A DNA stretch of 64,000 nucleotides, from positions 62,001 through 126,000 of the forward strand of contig NZ_MVDD01000001.1 of NCBI RefSeq assembly GCF_002843315.1. Direction: 5' to 3'. The notes under the pieces were generated by a model, which made no database searches, was not told the origin of the DNA, and saw nothing but the letters and a program-made list of their open reading frames with translations. The stretch comes from Labilibaculum filiforme (GTDB taxonomy: Bacteria; Bacteroidota; Bacteroidia; Bacteroidales; Marinifilaceae). This document shows positions 27,967 to 37,216 of the stretch, in pieces (the first letter of the stretch is position 1; each line of letters starts with the position of its first letter). Position numbers and translations under genes: made by a program.

Positions 27967-29238
27967 ATGAAAGTTGATGTACTTTTAGGCCTCCAATGGG
28001 GAGATGAAGGTAAAGGAAAAGTTGTGGACGTACTGACCCCAAAGTACGATTTTATCACCCGTTTTCAGGGTGGCCCTAACGCAGGACACACTTTAGAATT
28101 TAATAAAATTAAGCACGTTCTGCATACAATTCCTTCCGGTATCTTCCGCGACGATAAGATTAATGTTATTGGAAATGGTGTTGTTATCGATCCTGTGATA
28201 TTCAAAAAAGAAATTGAAGGGATCAAAAAACTTGGAATCAATCTTACCAAAACCTTATTTATTTCAAAAAAGGCTCATTTAATTTTACCTTCTCACCGAA
28301 TTCTTGATGCCGCATCTGAAGCTGCAAAAGGAAAATCAAAAATTGGTTCTACTCTTAAAGGAATTGGACCTACCTATATGGATAAAACAGGTAGAAACGG
28401 TTTGCGTGTAGGTGATATCAACTTGAATTTTAAGGAAAAATATAATGCTCTGGTTGAAAAGCATCGCTTAATGCTCGACAAACTTTACGAATTCGATTAT
28501 GATATTTCGGAATACGAAGCAGAATGGTTCGAAGGAATTAAAGTATTAAGTGAATTTCAGTTAATTGATAGCGAACAATTCCTTAATGATGCCCTTAAAG
28601 ATGGTAAATCTATTCTTGCCGAAGGTGCACAAGGAACTTTATTGGATGTTGATTTTGGATCGTACCCATTTGTAACTTCATCGAATACAGTATGCGCAGG
28701 AGCTTGTACTGGTTTAGGTGTTGCTCCAAATCGTATTGGTAGAGTAATTGGTATTTTTAAAGCATATTGTACAAGAGTTGGTATGGGTCCTTTCCCTACC
28801 GAGCTTTTTGATGAAGACGGCGAAATGCTAAGAACAAAAGGAAATGAATTTGGTTCTACTACAGGTCGCGCAAGAAGATGCGGTTGGTTGGATATGGTTG
28901 CCCTTAAATATTCCATCATGATTAATGGAGTTACTGAACTAACCATGATGAAATCGGATGTAATGGACGATTTCGATACTATCAAAATTTGTACTTCTTA
29001 CCTTGTTAATGGAGAAGAAGTAGAACACGTTCCTTACGAGATGACAGACGAAATTAAACCTGTTTATACAGAGTTTAACGGTTGGAAAACCGACATGACT
29101 TCGGTTACTCATGAAAATGAATTTTCGGAAGAATTCAATGCTTACATTAATTTCATTGAAGAAGAAACTGGAGTACCTGTTAAAATTGTTTCTGTTGGTC
29201 CAAACAGAGCTCAAACTATTGAAAGAATGCTTGACTAG
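27967..29238 (+). CDS. purA: adenylosuccinate synthetase
   Basis: Joins IMP and aspartate using GTP to make adenylosuccinate, the first committed step to AMP. 423 residues, full length. It begins with the P-loop-like GLQWGDEGKGKVVD (residues 8-21); other landmarks are RFQGGPNAGHTL, GNGVVIDP, KGIGPTYMDKTGRNGLR, EGAQGTLLDVDFGSYPFVTSSN, FKAYCTRVGMGPFPTEL and GNEFGSTTGRARRCGWLD. Single gene bounded by its own promoter box and a perfect hairpin terminator shared with the convergent DUF4831-like gene. Confidence 0.98.
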   Translation: MKVDVLLGLQWGDEGKGKVVDVLTPKYDFITRFQGGPNAGHTLEFNKIKHVLHTIPSGIFRDDKINVIGNGVVIDPVIFKKEIEGIKKLGINLTKTLFISKKAHLILPSHRILDAASEAAKGKSKIGSTLKGIGPTYMDKTGRNGLRVGDINLNFKEKYNALVEKHRLMLDKLYEFDYDISEYEAEWFEGIKVLSEFQLIDSEQFLNDALKDGKSILAEGAQGTLLDVDFGSYPFVTSSNTVCAGACTGLGVAPNRIGRVIGIFKAYCTRVGMGPFPTELFDEDGEMLRTKGNEFGSTTGRARRCGWLDMVALKYSIMINGVTELTMMKSDVMDDFDTIKICTSYLVNGEEVEHVPYEMTDEIKPVYTEFNGWKTDMTSVTHENEFSEEFNAYINFIEEETGVPVKIVSVGPNRAQTIERMLD

Positions 29239-29272
29239 TCGGGCACAATAATAAAAGCCTAATAAGGCGCAT

Positions 29273-29308
29273 AAAAAAACCTGTTTGAAATTCAAACAGG
29301 TTTTTTTT
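29273..29308. terminator. bidirectional terminator between purA and the DUF4831-like gene
   Basis: CCTGTTTGA pairs with TCAAACAGG around AAT (stem 29280-29300), with an A-run on the left and a T-run on the right, so it can stop transcription from both sides. Confidence 0.85.
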
Positions 29309-29382
29309 ATTCTATTGTTTGTATCGACCTAACTATAAGTAACTTCCTTCTATTTAAAACTACTTTTAGAATTAAAAAGAAA

Positions 29383-30525
29383 CTACTTGCTCACATTTTT
29401 AATGGATCCTAAATCTGGATAAAATTCAATACTGTAGTTTTCGTTCATCAATACCTCTGCTGGCATACTCGTAATTTTGCCAAATTGTGCGATTGATATT
29501 CTGTTTTTATATAAAATATCTTTTCCGTTAGAAATGCTAAGATCAGCCATTCCAGGAATTCGGTAGAATATCTGCTTTTGAGCAGTAACACCAGCTGTTG
29601 GAACAATAGCTAACTCTCTTGTTGTTTCTAAATTTTTGAAATCGATACGAATTGGTTTTCCTCCTAAATCATTAACTCCAACAGGACCAGTTTGAGGAGA
29701 CATTCTAAATATTACCCCACCAGTCTCACCACTTTTAGGAGTGTATAAAAACTCGAAATTTTCGGCAAAAGCAACTCTCTTTCCAATAAATAAAGACAAG
29801 TAATCATTTTCTAATTTCTCCAATTCTTTAACGATCAACTCATAAGCTTTCCCATCTGGAGGTAATACTTCGTAATTAGCTGTTAGTATTTTAAATCTTC
29901 TTTTCCGTAACTTAAATATCTGATGAGCCGCTTCTTCAGCTTTTTCCTCCATTGATTTTACCAAAGCTTGCTTTTCAAGTACAGGAACTTTTACGAAAGC
30001 GGTATCGGTTTCCACCACTTTAAAAACAGTATCCTCTTTGTACTTAATTATTGGATCAATTGCAAACCTTCCATATTCTATTTTAACCTCATCATCGTTA
30101 ATAAAAACCACTTCTTTTTCTGCTCCCAACATCTTTTTCTTTTGCAAATTAAAGCCACTGATTAATCCATCGGGAGTTAAAGAAATTAAGCTTGGTTCAT
30201 AATCTACCGAAGTAGTAATTTTATGGTACTGTTCCGGATCTACTTCTCCGTAGGCCGAAACATCAATCGATTTAAGTTTCCACTCCACTCCATCGGCAAC
30301 AACCACATCTGAAACATTCAGAAATTTTTTCGCATAATCGGCAAAAGGACCTCTCTTCAAAATTGATTTTTCGGCCTTTACATTAAGCTTTATAACCGTT
30401 TGTGGCAATGCATACACAACGGTACTTGGAGTTTCTAGAGTTCTCCTCTTTTGTGCTGTAGTATTCCACTGACAAGAAATTACAACAACTGATACCAACA
30501 AGGTTCTAAAAATCATTCGTTTCAT
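29383..30525 (-). CDS. exported protein, DUF4831-like family
   Basis: 380 residues with a signal peptide that could be lipoprotein-type: FRTLLVSVVVISCQWNTTAQ has a cysteine at 18, but the context VVISC is only a partial lipobox. The mature sequence (YALPQTVIKLNVKAEKSILKRGPFADYAKKFLNVSDVV, SYEPSLISLTPDGLISGFN-type strands, GVIFRMSPQTGPVGVNDLGGKPIRI) recalls the Bacteroidota DUF4831 family, whose function is not known. The central segment (about 195-215) is charged and helical. It lies 79 bases downstream of the nnr gene on the same strand and could be co-transcribed with it. Confidence 0.6.
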   Translation of the reverse strand: MKRMIFRTLLVSVVVISCQWNTTAQKRRTLETPSTVVYALPQTVIKLNVKAEKSILKRGPFADYAKKFLNVSDVVVADGVEWKLKSIDVSAYGEVDPEQYHKITTSVDYEPSLISLTPDGLISGFNLQKKKMLGAEKEVVFINDDEVKIEYGRFAIDPIIKYKEDTVFKVVETDTAFVKVPVLEKQALVKSMEEKAEEAAHQIFKLRKRRFKILTANYEVLPPDGKAYELIVKELEKLENDYLSLFIGKRVAFAENFEFLYTPKSGETGGVIFRMSPQTGPVGVNDLGGKPIRIDFKNLETTRELAIVPTAGVTAQKQIFYRIPGMADLSISNGKDILYKNRISIAQFGKITSMPAEVLMNENYSIEFYPDLGSIKNVSK

Positions 30526-30603
30526 TATATTCTGTATTTTTTTTGTTTACAAATTGGATCATTAAACTCGTTTACTACTGGCTAACTATTATATTAGAAA
30601 ACC

Positions 30604-32115
30604 CTATTTTTTTAGATATAACCATGCCTTTGGCAAATAGTCAACAATATCACTGGCTGTTAATGCTTCTACCCCAAAATCAACCGAGGCCAAATCGCCA
30701 GCCAAACCATGCAGGTACACTCCAATTATAGCCGCAACATGCGAAGGATAGCCCTGCGATAACAAAGATAATATTATTCCGGTCAACACATCGCCACTGC
30801 CTGCAGTTGCCATTCCTGGGTTTCCTTTCGGATTAAAATAACAACTTCCTTCGGGACAACAAATAGCAGTGTACGCACCTTTCAACACCAAGCTTATTTC
30901 ATTATTTTTGGCAAACTCTCGCTGCATACAGTTGCGGGTATAACTATCGTCGCTTTTACCTACCAAACGCTCAAATTCCTTCACATGTGGCGTAAAAATA
31001 CTTCCCAACGGCAATTCCTTTTTTAATTCGGGATGTTCTCCAATAATATTAATTGCATCGGCATCTATAACCATTGGAACTTTAACTTCCTTTAATAAAT
31101 CAATCATCGCTCTAAAAGAATTTTGCTTTTTATCGATTCCCGGCCCAATAGCAATTGCCTTAAATTGACTTAAATCTGGATATTCTGTAAAAATAATATC
31201 GGAACGATCGATACTCACCATTGCTTCGGGTACTGCTGTTTGCAGAATTTGATACCCCAAACGTGGAATATGAGTGGTTAACAAACCGATTCCCGAACGT
31301 AAACTAGCCCGAGATGCCAATATTGCCGCTCCCATTTTTCCATAACTTCCACTAATTAGTAACCCGTGACCGTAAGTCCCCTTATGATCAAATTTTTTCC
31401 TTGGCATTAATAAAGATTTTACGAACTCCTTACTAAGCATTCTATAAGGCGTGGTTTCTGAGCTAATAATTTCAGGATGTAACCCTATCGACAAAACCTC
31501 CCATTCACCAATGTATTGTGCATTTTCGGGAAAAAGAAATGCCAATTTTGGAAACTGAAAACTTAGAGTATAATCGGCCCGAACAATTCCTCTCCCACTA
31601 TTTTCCGAATTATCCTCTGTCATCAGTCCAGATGGAATATCGATAGCTATAACATTGGCTTCACTAGCATTCATTGCCTTCACAACATCCAAAACCAATC
31701 CCTCTAAAGGTCTTGATAAACCCGATCCAAAAATGGCATCGACCACTATATCGTCTTTAAAAAGCCAAGGCATGGATTCAATAGACGACATTTCGTACAA
31801 ATCCAATGTATTCAATCCATTTAGACGTTCTAAATTTTTAGCAGCATCTGTCGATAGCTTATCGGTAATTCGAAGTACATGCACCTCTACTGCATAATTT
31901 TTAACTGCCAACATTCGAGCCAAGGCCAAACCATCCCCTCCGTTATTCCCTGGCCCCACAAAAATTTTACAATTTTGTGGAGCAGGAAAATGTGAAACAA
32001 TCCATTTAAAAATTTTACTTGCCGCCCTTTCCATTAAGTCGATAGACATAATTGGTTCATGCTCTATGGTATATGCATCAATTTTAGCAATCTGTTTTGC
32101 AGAAAATATTTTCAT
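30604..32115 (-). CDS. nnr: bifunctional NAD(P)H-hydrate epimerase / ADP-dependent dehydratase
   Basis: Repairs damaged, hydrated NADH and NADPH. A fused protein of 503 residues: an N-terminal YjeF_N epimerase (about 1-215) with FVGPGNNGGDGLALARML, and a C-terminal ribokinase-like dehydratase (about 230-500) with GHGLLISGSYGKMGAAILA, DADAINI, FTPHVKEF and the nucleotide-binding NPGMATAGSGDVLTGII. The ATG at 32115 is chosen; a TTG three codons upstream is weaker. Full-length fusion, normal for bacteria. Confidence 0.96.
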   Translation of the reverse strand: MKIFSAKQIAKIDAYTIEHEPIMSIDLMERAASKIFKWIVSHFPAPQNCKIFVGPGNNGGDGLALARMLAVKNYAVEVHVLRITDKLSTDAAKNLERLNGLNTLDLYEMSSIESMPWLFKDDIVVDAIFGSGLSRPLEGLVLDVVKAMNASEANVIAIDIPSGLMTEDNSENSGRGIVRADYTLSFQFPKLAFLFPENAQYIGEWEVLSIGLHPEIISSETTPYRMLSKEFVKSLLMPRKKFDHKGTYGHGLLISGSYGKMGAAILASRASLRSGIGLLTTHIPRLGYQILQTAVPEAMVSIDRSDIIFTEYPDLSQFKAIAIGPGIDKKQNSFRAMIDLLKEVKVPMVIDADAINIIGEHPELKKELPLGSIFTPHVKEFERLVGKSDDSYTRNCMQREFAKNNEISLVLKGAYTAICCPEGSCYFNPKGNPGMATAGSGDVLTGIILSLLSQGYPSHVAAIIGVYLHGLAGDLASVDFGVEALTASDIVDYLPKAWLYLKK

Positions 32116-32430
32116 GGTTATCAAATTTTAAAAAATATAAATTATACCCCCTCCTAAAGAGCAAAAAATGATAAAAACAACACCAAATAAAACAAAACAT
32201 CAGGAAACTGTCCCCCCGTATATATGTTATTTCTCTATGTATTTTAAATTCGTCTTTTTTTGGAGCGTTATCTCAAAGATACTAAACTTTCAATTATCAA
32301 TTCTGCTTACGAAAACGTTTTAAATAGATTGATTCTGCTATCAATTCGTTACTCTCTTCTGATTTTTTCTATATATTTGTGCTTCTTAGAATAAGAAAAA
32401 CTATACTATTATAATTTAAAACTAACATTT
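32116..32430. other. divergent intergenic region between nnr and the POT transporter gene
   Basis: 315 AT-rich bases. It contains the plus-strand box at 32372-32379. The nnr side shows no exact TAnnTTTG. A short C-run and a TTCTTA/TAAGAA hairpin right after the box are the only other structure I see. Confidence 0.45.
32372..32379 (+). promoter_or_regulatory. -7 box (TATATTTG) of the POT transporter gene
   Basis: An exact TAnnTTTG match 51 bases before the ATG at 32431. No TTG is seen at -33. Confidence 0.5.
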
Positions 32431-33957
32431 ATGTTTAAAGGACATCCTAAAGGACTAATTCCTGCTGCTCTAGCAAACATGGGAGAACGATTTGGTTTCT
32501 ACACCATGATGGCTATTCTGGTATTATTCTTACAAGCAAAATTTAATTTAGATGGAGCTAATGCTGGTATTATTTACTCTATTTTCTATTTTTCGATTTA
32601 TATACTTGCATTAGTTGGAGGTATAATTGCGGATAAAATAAACAACTTTAAAGGTACCATTCTAACTGGTTTAATTATGATGGCAGCAGGTTATGTTATT
32701 TTAGCTATACCTACTCCTACGCCTGTATCAAGTGTACCTCTCTTTTTAACTATTTCACTAATTGGTTTATTTGTAATCGCTTTTGGTAACGGTCTTTTCA
32801 AAGGTAACCTACAAGCATTGGTTGGTCAAATGTATGACGATCCTAAGTATAATGCATTAAGAGATTCAGGTTTCTCTCTATTTTATGCGTTCATAAATAT
32901 CGGTGCAATTTTTGCACCAATTGTTGCAATTGTAATGCGTAATTGGTGGTTAGGAAAAAATCAATTACAATATGATGCGAGTTTACCTGAATATTGTCAC
33001 AGTTTCATTAATGGTAACATTTCAGAAGCTTCCATGCATACATTTCAAGAGTATGCTGACAAAGCAAGCGGAGCACCTGTAGCTAATTTAGCTGAATTTG
33101 CAGATAGATACTTAAACGTATTTAATACTGGTTTCCATTACGCATTTGGAACGGCAATTGTAGCCATGGTTATTTCTCTTATTGTATTTATCAAAAATAA
33201 AAAACAGTTTCCGAATCCAAAAGGAACAGAAACTGTAGGTTCTGGATACACTAAGGAAGAAGTGAAAATGGAAGCTAAGGAAATTAAGCAACGTATGTAT
33301 GCTTTATTAGCGGTATTTTCCGTTGTTATCTTCTTTTGGTTCTCTTTCCACCAAAATGGCTTAACATTAACGTTATTTGCTAAAGATTACACCGTACTTA
33401 AGATAGGAAACTGGAATTTCTCAGTAGAACTTTTCCAATCAATGAATCCGTTCTTTGTTGTATTCTTAACTCCTGTTGTTGTTGGTATCTTTGGATGGTT
33501 AAGAGCTCGAAACATGGAACCATCTACTCCTAAAAAGATTGCTATCGGTATGGGTATAGCTTGTTTAGGTTTTGTTGTAATGATGTTAGGTTCTTTCGGT
33601 TTACCTTTATGGGAAACTATTACTCCTTCAGCAGGTGGTACTCCTCTTATGGATTCGGAGCGTGTTGCTCCATATTTATTATTAGGAACTTATTTCATAT
33701 TAACTGTTGCTGAATTATTTATTAGCCCAATGGGTATTTCATTTGTTTCTAAGGTTGCACCTCCTCAATATCAAGGGATGATGCAAGGTGGATGGTTAGG
33801 TGCTACTGCATTAGGCAATGGTCTATTATGGATTGGTGCAGTTTTATATCAAACTATACCAGTTTGGATGACTTGGAGTATTTTTGTTATCGCAACAGCC
33901 ATCTCGATGTTTACAATCATATTTATGGTGAAATGGTTGGAAAGAGTTTCTAAATAA
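32431..33957 (+). CDS. proton-coupled oligopeptide transporter (POT/PTR2 family MFS)
   Basis: 508 residues with about 12-14 membrane segments. The first helix carries the POT signature ANMGERFGFYTMMAILVLFL (ExxERFxYY type, Glu and Arg at about 19-20), followed by GGIIADKINNFKGTI. A second PTR2 signature-like region is GFSLFYAFINIGAIFAPIVA (about 150). A soluble stretch (about 180-225) between helices 5 and 6 is longer than in E. coli DtpA. Family members import di- and tripeptides with protons. Single gene with its own promoter box and terminator. Confidence 0.92.
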   Translation: MFKGHPKGLIPAALANMGERFGFYTMMAILVLFLQAKFNLDGANAGIIYSIFYFSIYILALVGGIIADKINNFKGTILTGLIMMAAGYVILAIPTPTPVSSVPLFLTISLIGLFVIAFGNGLFKGNLQALVGQMYDDPKYNALRDSGFSLFYAFINIGAIFAPIVAIVMRNWWLGKNQLQYDASLPEYCHSFINGNISEASMHTFQEYADKASGAPVANLAEFADRYLNVFNTGFHYAFGTAIVAMVISLIVFIKNKKQFPNPKGTETVGSGYTKEEVKMEAKEIKQRMYALLAVFSVVIFFWFSFHQNGLTLTLFAKDYTVLKIGNWNFSVELFQSMNPFFVVFLTPVVVGIFGWLRARNMEPSTPKKIAIGMGIACLGFVVMMLGSFGLPLWETITPSAGGTPLMDSERVAPYLLLGTYFILTVAELFISPMGISFVSKVAPPQYQGMMQGGWLGATALGNGLLWIGAVLYQTIPVWMTWSIFVIATAISMFTIIFMVKWLERVSK

Positions 33958-33979
33958 TCGAAGTAAAATATTTTTAAGG

Positions 33980-34008
33980 AACCGTCTCAGTAATGAGGCG
34001 GTTTTTTT
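33980..34008 (+). terminator. POT gene terminator
   Basis: AACCGTCTC (33980-33988) pairs with GAGGCGGTT (33995 on; one T-G wobble) around six bases and is followed by seven T, 22 bases after the stop. Confidence 0.85.
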
Positions 34009-34103
34009 ATGCCTCAAACTAGCGATCAAAGAGCTCAATTGCTTAATCAATAAAATCAATCCAATTTATTTCGCGCAATTAAAGACTAAAAGGTATTTTA
34101 TAT

Positions 34104-34111
34104 TATATTTG
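34104..34111 (+). promoter_or_regulatory. -7 box (TATATTTG) upstream of the DUF6787-like gene
   Basis: An exact TAnnTTTG match. The predicted start near 34118 puts the structured region 34134-34217 in a leader of about 140 bases. Confidence 0.45.
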
Positions 34112-34133
34112 TCCTTATTAAAAACTATTCTAA

Positions 34134-34217
34134 ATAATGTCGATTAGTATTTGACTCATTCCTTATCTGCGAAAGCAAATATGGAATGGTAATCCCGATA
34201 AATAGGGACAACATTAT
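34134..34217 (+). ncRNA. candidate structured leader (three-way-junction-like)
   Basis: ATAATGT (34134-34140) can pair with ACATTAT (34211-34217), enclosing two hairpins. The first has CATTCC/GGAATG (34157-34162/34183-34188), then TAT/ATA and TGC/GCA capped by a GAAA tetraloop (34171-34174), with two 1x1 mismatches. The second is TCCC/GGGA (34193-34196/34205-34208). It lies between a promoter box and the DUF6787-like ATG. It matches no riboswitch I know; it could also be an extragenic palindromic repeat. Confidence 0.35.
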
Positions 34218-34255
34218 ACGAGATAAATTTCACATTAAAAAAAAGTATAAACCTC

Positions 34256-34576
34256 ATGTTTGAGAAACTTAAAAAGCGTTGGGAAATCACCTCTAACATC
34301 CAATTGATTCTTATTCTTATTACTTTTTCGCTTACTGGAAGTCTTTCGGTTATGGTTCGTAAGCCAGTTTTTGAATTTCTATCCATTGGACCGGATACCA
34401 ATTTACTCATCAAAATTATTTTAAGCATTTTAATCATTACTCCAAGCTATCAAGTATTATTAATCATTGTTGGAAGCTTATTGGGGCAGTTTCGTTTTTT
34501 CTGGAAGTTTGAGAAGAAAATGCTCTCCCGATTCTCTTCAAAAAAAAAGAGACAAGCAATTTCTAAGGAAGCTTAA
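34256..34576 (+). CDS. small membrane protein, DUF6787-like
   Basis: 106 residues. It opens with FEKLKKRWEITSNIQLILILITFSLTGSLS, a basic amphipathic start followed by a membrane helix (about 16-34), and has a second pair of hydrophobic segments (about 50-80), then a basic tail (FEKKMLSRFSSKKKRQ). The KxRWxITSNxQL start is typical of a small Bacteroidota family (DUF6787), of unknown function. It is followed 38 bases on by hemF, and the preceding leader is unusually structured. Confidence 0.65.
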   Translation: MFEKLKKRWEITSNIQLILILITFSLTGSLSVMVRKPVFEFLSIGPDTNLLIKIILSILIITPSYQVLLIIVGSLLGQFRFFWKFEKKMLSRFSSKKKRQAISKEA

Positions 34577-34614
34577 AAAAGTAATGTTTGATTCGTAAAC
34601 AAGTAAACAATTCT

Positions 34615-35511
34615 ATGCATAAAGAAGAAATCGCAGGCAAATTTAAACAGCTACAAGATAGAATCACGAAGTCCATTGAAAAAACGGATGGAAAAGGACT
34701 TTTCATGGAAGATAATTGGGAGCGAGAAGCTGGTGGTGGAGGTCGAAGTCGGGTAATTACCAATGGAAACATTATTGAAAAAGGCGGTGTTCAATTTTCG
34801 GCAGTTTACGGCGAACTGCCCGATAAAATAAGAAACAAATTGCACCTTTCCAATTCCAATTTCTTTGCAACAGGTGTTTCCTTAATCATGCATCCTGAAA
34901 ATCCACACGTGCCTATTATTCATATGAATGTTCGCTATTTTGAATTAGAAGACGGTACGTTTTGGTTTGGTGGTGGCATAGACCTTACTCCTATTTATAT
35001 TGATAAAATGCAAGCCAAAGAATTTCATTTACAACTAAAAGAAGTTTGTGATCGTCATAACATAGACTACTATGCCAAATTTAAAACTTGGGCTGATGAC
35101 TACTTTTATCTTCCCTTTCGAGAGGAAACAAGAGGAGTTGGTGGTATATTCTTTGATCAATTAAATGGAACGGATGGTTTAAGTAAGGAGCAAATTTTTA
35201 ATTTTACGATGGATGTTGGGAACTTATTTGCACCTCTTTACTGTCAGATAATGAAACAAAATGCCAAAACTCCTTATTCCGAAAAGGAGAAAGACTGGCA
35301 ATTACACCGACGAGGAAGATATGTAGAATTCAACCTGGTGCTCGACAAGGGAACAAAATTTGGCTTGGATACCAATGGCAGAACGGAATCAATATTGGTT
35401 AGTATGCCACCTGAGGTTAAATGGACGTATCAATACCCAATTGAAAAAAATTCTAAAGAGCAACAAACACTTTCCTTATTGCGGAAAGGAATTAATTGGA
35501 TCAACGAATGA
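34615..35511 (+). CDS. hemF: oxygen-dependent coproporphyrinogen III oxidase
   Basis: Oxidatively decarboxylates coproporphyrinogen III to protoporphyrinogen IX with O2, without metal. The ATG at 34615 (298 residues) is preferred to an in-frame TTG at 34588. Landmarks: EDNWEREAGGGGRSRVI, FATGVSLIMHPENPHVPIIHMNVRYFE, the signature FWFGGGIDLTPIY, and RRGRYVEFNLVLDKGTKFGLDTNGRTESILVSMPP. hemH follows 135 bases downstream, so the last steps of protoheme synthesis lie together. Use of HemF instead of HemN points to oxygen exposure. Confidence 0.97.
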   Translation: MHKEEIAGKFKQLQDRITKSIEKTDGKGLFMEDNWEREAGGGGRSRVITNGNIIEKGGVQFSAVYGELPDKIRNKLHLSNSNFFATGVSLIMHPENPHVPIIHMNVRYFELEDGTFWFGGGIDLTPIYIDKMQAKEFHLQLKEVCDRHNIDYYAKFKTWADDYFYLPFREETRGVGGIFFDQLNGTDGLSKEQIFNFTMDVGNLFAPLYCQIMKQNAKTPYSEKEKDWQLHRRGRYVEFNLVLDKGTKFGLDTNGRTESILVSMPPEVKWTYQYPIEKNSKEQQTLSLLRKGINWINE

Positions 35512-35646
35512 ATTAACTAAATTGTGACTGTTTCGAAAAACAAATTACTATTTAAATTGTTTAGTGGTGGAAGAAAATTTTTATTACTTTAAGCTAGCAA
35601 CAAACAATTACGTTTTCCTTTTATCTTAATAAACCACATAAACACT

Positions 35647-36660
35647 ATGTCAAAAAAAACAACTGTTTTACTTCTTAATTTAGGCACCCCAAAAAGTCCT
35701 AACGTATCGGATGTTCGTACCTATCTTTTCGAATTTCTAAACGACCCAAGAGTTATTGACATTCCCTGGTTGCTAAGAAAAATATTAGTGAATCTTATTA
35801 TTGTACCTTTTCGCGCAAAAGGATCCTCGAAAATATACAAGCAAGTATGGACTAAGGATGGTTCGCCATTAATGATTTACGGTGAAAAAGTGAAGCAACT
35901 TCTTCAGAAAGAATTGGAAACCAATTTCACGGTAGAATTAGCCATGCGATACCAACAACCATCGATGAAAAGTGTTTTGGATAAGATACAAAAGGATATG
36001 CCTCAGAAATTAATTATTCTGCCAATGTATCCGCAATACGCTTCCTCTTCTACTGGTTCCACTTTCCAGAAAGCAATGGAAATCATTAAAACCTGGGAGG
36101 TAATTCCAGAGGTTAAATTTGTGAATCAATTCTTCGACCATGAAGGATATTTGGATACGATTGTTGAAAATGCACAGAAGAATGATTTGAATGAATTCGA
36201 TCATTTCGTATTCTCCTATCACGGCTTACCTATTCGTCAGATAAACAAGGTGCATCCCAATCGAAATTGTCTTACCTGTAATTGCCACAAAGAGTTTAAA
36301 CCCGATACAGACTACTATTGCTATCGATCTACCTGTTTCGAAACCAGTCGTTTATTAGCCGAAAAACTCGCTATTCCGAAAGAAAAATACACTGTTTCAT
36401 TTCAATCGCGATTGGATAAGAACTGGCTGGAACCTTTTTCCGATAAAGTAGTGGAAGAAAAAGCAAAAAACGGAGCCAAAAAAATACTAGTTTTTAGTCC
36501 AGCATTTGTTGCTGATTGTTTAGAAACAACTGTAGAAATTGGCATCGAATATAGAGAGATTTTCGAGGAAAACGGCGGTGAGAAATTAGTATTGGTAGAA
36601 AGTTTAAACGATCATCCTAAATGGATTGCTACCTTAAAGGATTTGGTTTTAAAAGCATAA
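35647..36660 (+). CDS. hemH: ferrochelatase
   Basis: Inserts Fe2+ into protoporphyrin IX. 337 residues. Seen: LLLNLGTPKSPNVSDVRTYL, the catalytic His in VFSYHGLPIRQ (His192), and VFSPAFVADCLETTVEIGIEY with the second active-site Glu. An internal Cys-rich loop directly after the catalytic region (CLTCNCHKEF, then YYCYRSTCF; Cys208, 211, 213, 225, 230) is longer and richer in cysteine than in Bacillus HemH and might hold an Fe-S cluster or zinc, as in several internal-cluster ferrochelatases (inference). Convergent with trmO, 12 bases apart. Confidence 0.96.
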   Translation: MSKKTTVLLLNLGTPKSPNVSDVRTYLFEFLNDPRVIDIPWLLRKILVNLIIVPFRAKGSSKIYKQVWTKDGSPLMIYGEKVKQLLQKELETNFTVELAMRYQQPSMKSVLDKIQKDMPQKLIILPMYPQYASSSTGSTFQKAMEIIKTWEVIPEVKFVNQFFDHEGYLDTIVENAQKNDLNEFDHFVFSYHGLPIRQINKVHPNRNCLTCNCHKEFKPDTDYYCYRSTCFETSRLLAEKLAIPKEKYTVSFQSRLDKNWLEPFSDKVVEEKAKNGAKKILVFSPAFVADCLETTVEIGIEYREIFEENGGEKLVLVESLNDHPKWIATLKDLVLKA

Positions 36661-36672
36661 ACCAACTACCTC

Positions 36673-37173
36673 TTATTCGTTATCGCAGACTTTAAATCGT
36701 TCATCCGACTTTAATGTTTTATGCTTGTCGTCCCATTTTCGATCTAACCAACCCGATTGCACATTTTCACGATTATCAAAACGTCCAAAAAAAGGCTTAA
36801 TATCCAGTAAAGGGGTTCCATCTAAAACATCAGCATCCTCGATATGAATAATATTTTCGTTTATCCCAATTAATTTTACTGTTGAGATACCAATTGCATT
36901 GGGTCTGCGCGGCGAACGTGTTGCAAAAATGCCATGCTCTTCGGAATCCATAAATGGAATTACACGCAATTTGTAGTCTTTTACTTTATGCAAATGGTAA
37001 ATAAGAGTGATATGAGAAAAACCCTCCAAATCTTTTAATCCATCAACAAATTCAGTATTTAAAACAATATTAGCCTTTACGCCTTTTGCTCCCATTGGCT
37101 GGATCGGCATATTTTCAAGCGTTTTATAGGATGTTCGAATCACTCCCAAGCTTTCAAATTTAATTTCAGTCAT
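36673..37173 (-). CDS. trmO: tRNA t6A37 N6-methyltransferase TrmO
   Basis: SAM-dependent enzyme that methylates t6A37 of a threonine tRNA to m6t6A. The ATG at 37173 (166 residues) fits the family start MTEIKFESLGVI; the longer frame to 37287 crosses the hairpin region and is rejected. Visible are the beta-barrel features: GVIRTSY, GLKDLEGFSHITLIYHLHK, the substrate motif RSPRRPNAIGISTVKL, and the C-terminal DVLDGTPLLDIKPFFGRFD. It works on the product of TsaD, encoded at 1-2 kb. A structured region with a terminator-like hairpin lies 50 bases upstream. Confidence 0.95.
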   Translation of the reverse strand: MTEIKFESLGVIRTSYKTLENMPIQPMGAKGVKANIVLNTEFVDGLKDLEGFSHITLIYHLHKVKDYKLRVIPFMDSEEHGIFATRSPRRPNAIGISTVKLIGINENIIHIEDADVLDGTPLLDIKPFFGRFDNRENVQSGWLDRKWDDKHKTLKSDERFKVCDNE

Positions 37174-37216
37174 TTTTCGATTTTTAATACACAGCTTAAA
37201 ACTAACAATTCTCATC

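Noticed and set aside
34588-34614. TTG start for hemF
   Set aside because: The ATG at 34615 gives a protein of normal family length; the extra nine residues are not typical.
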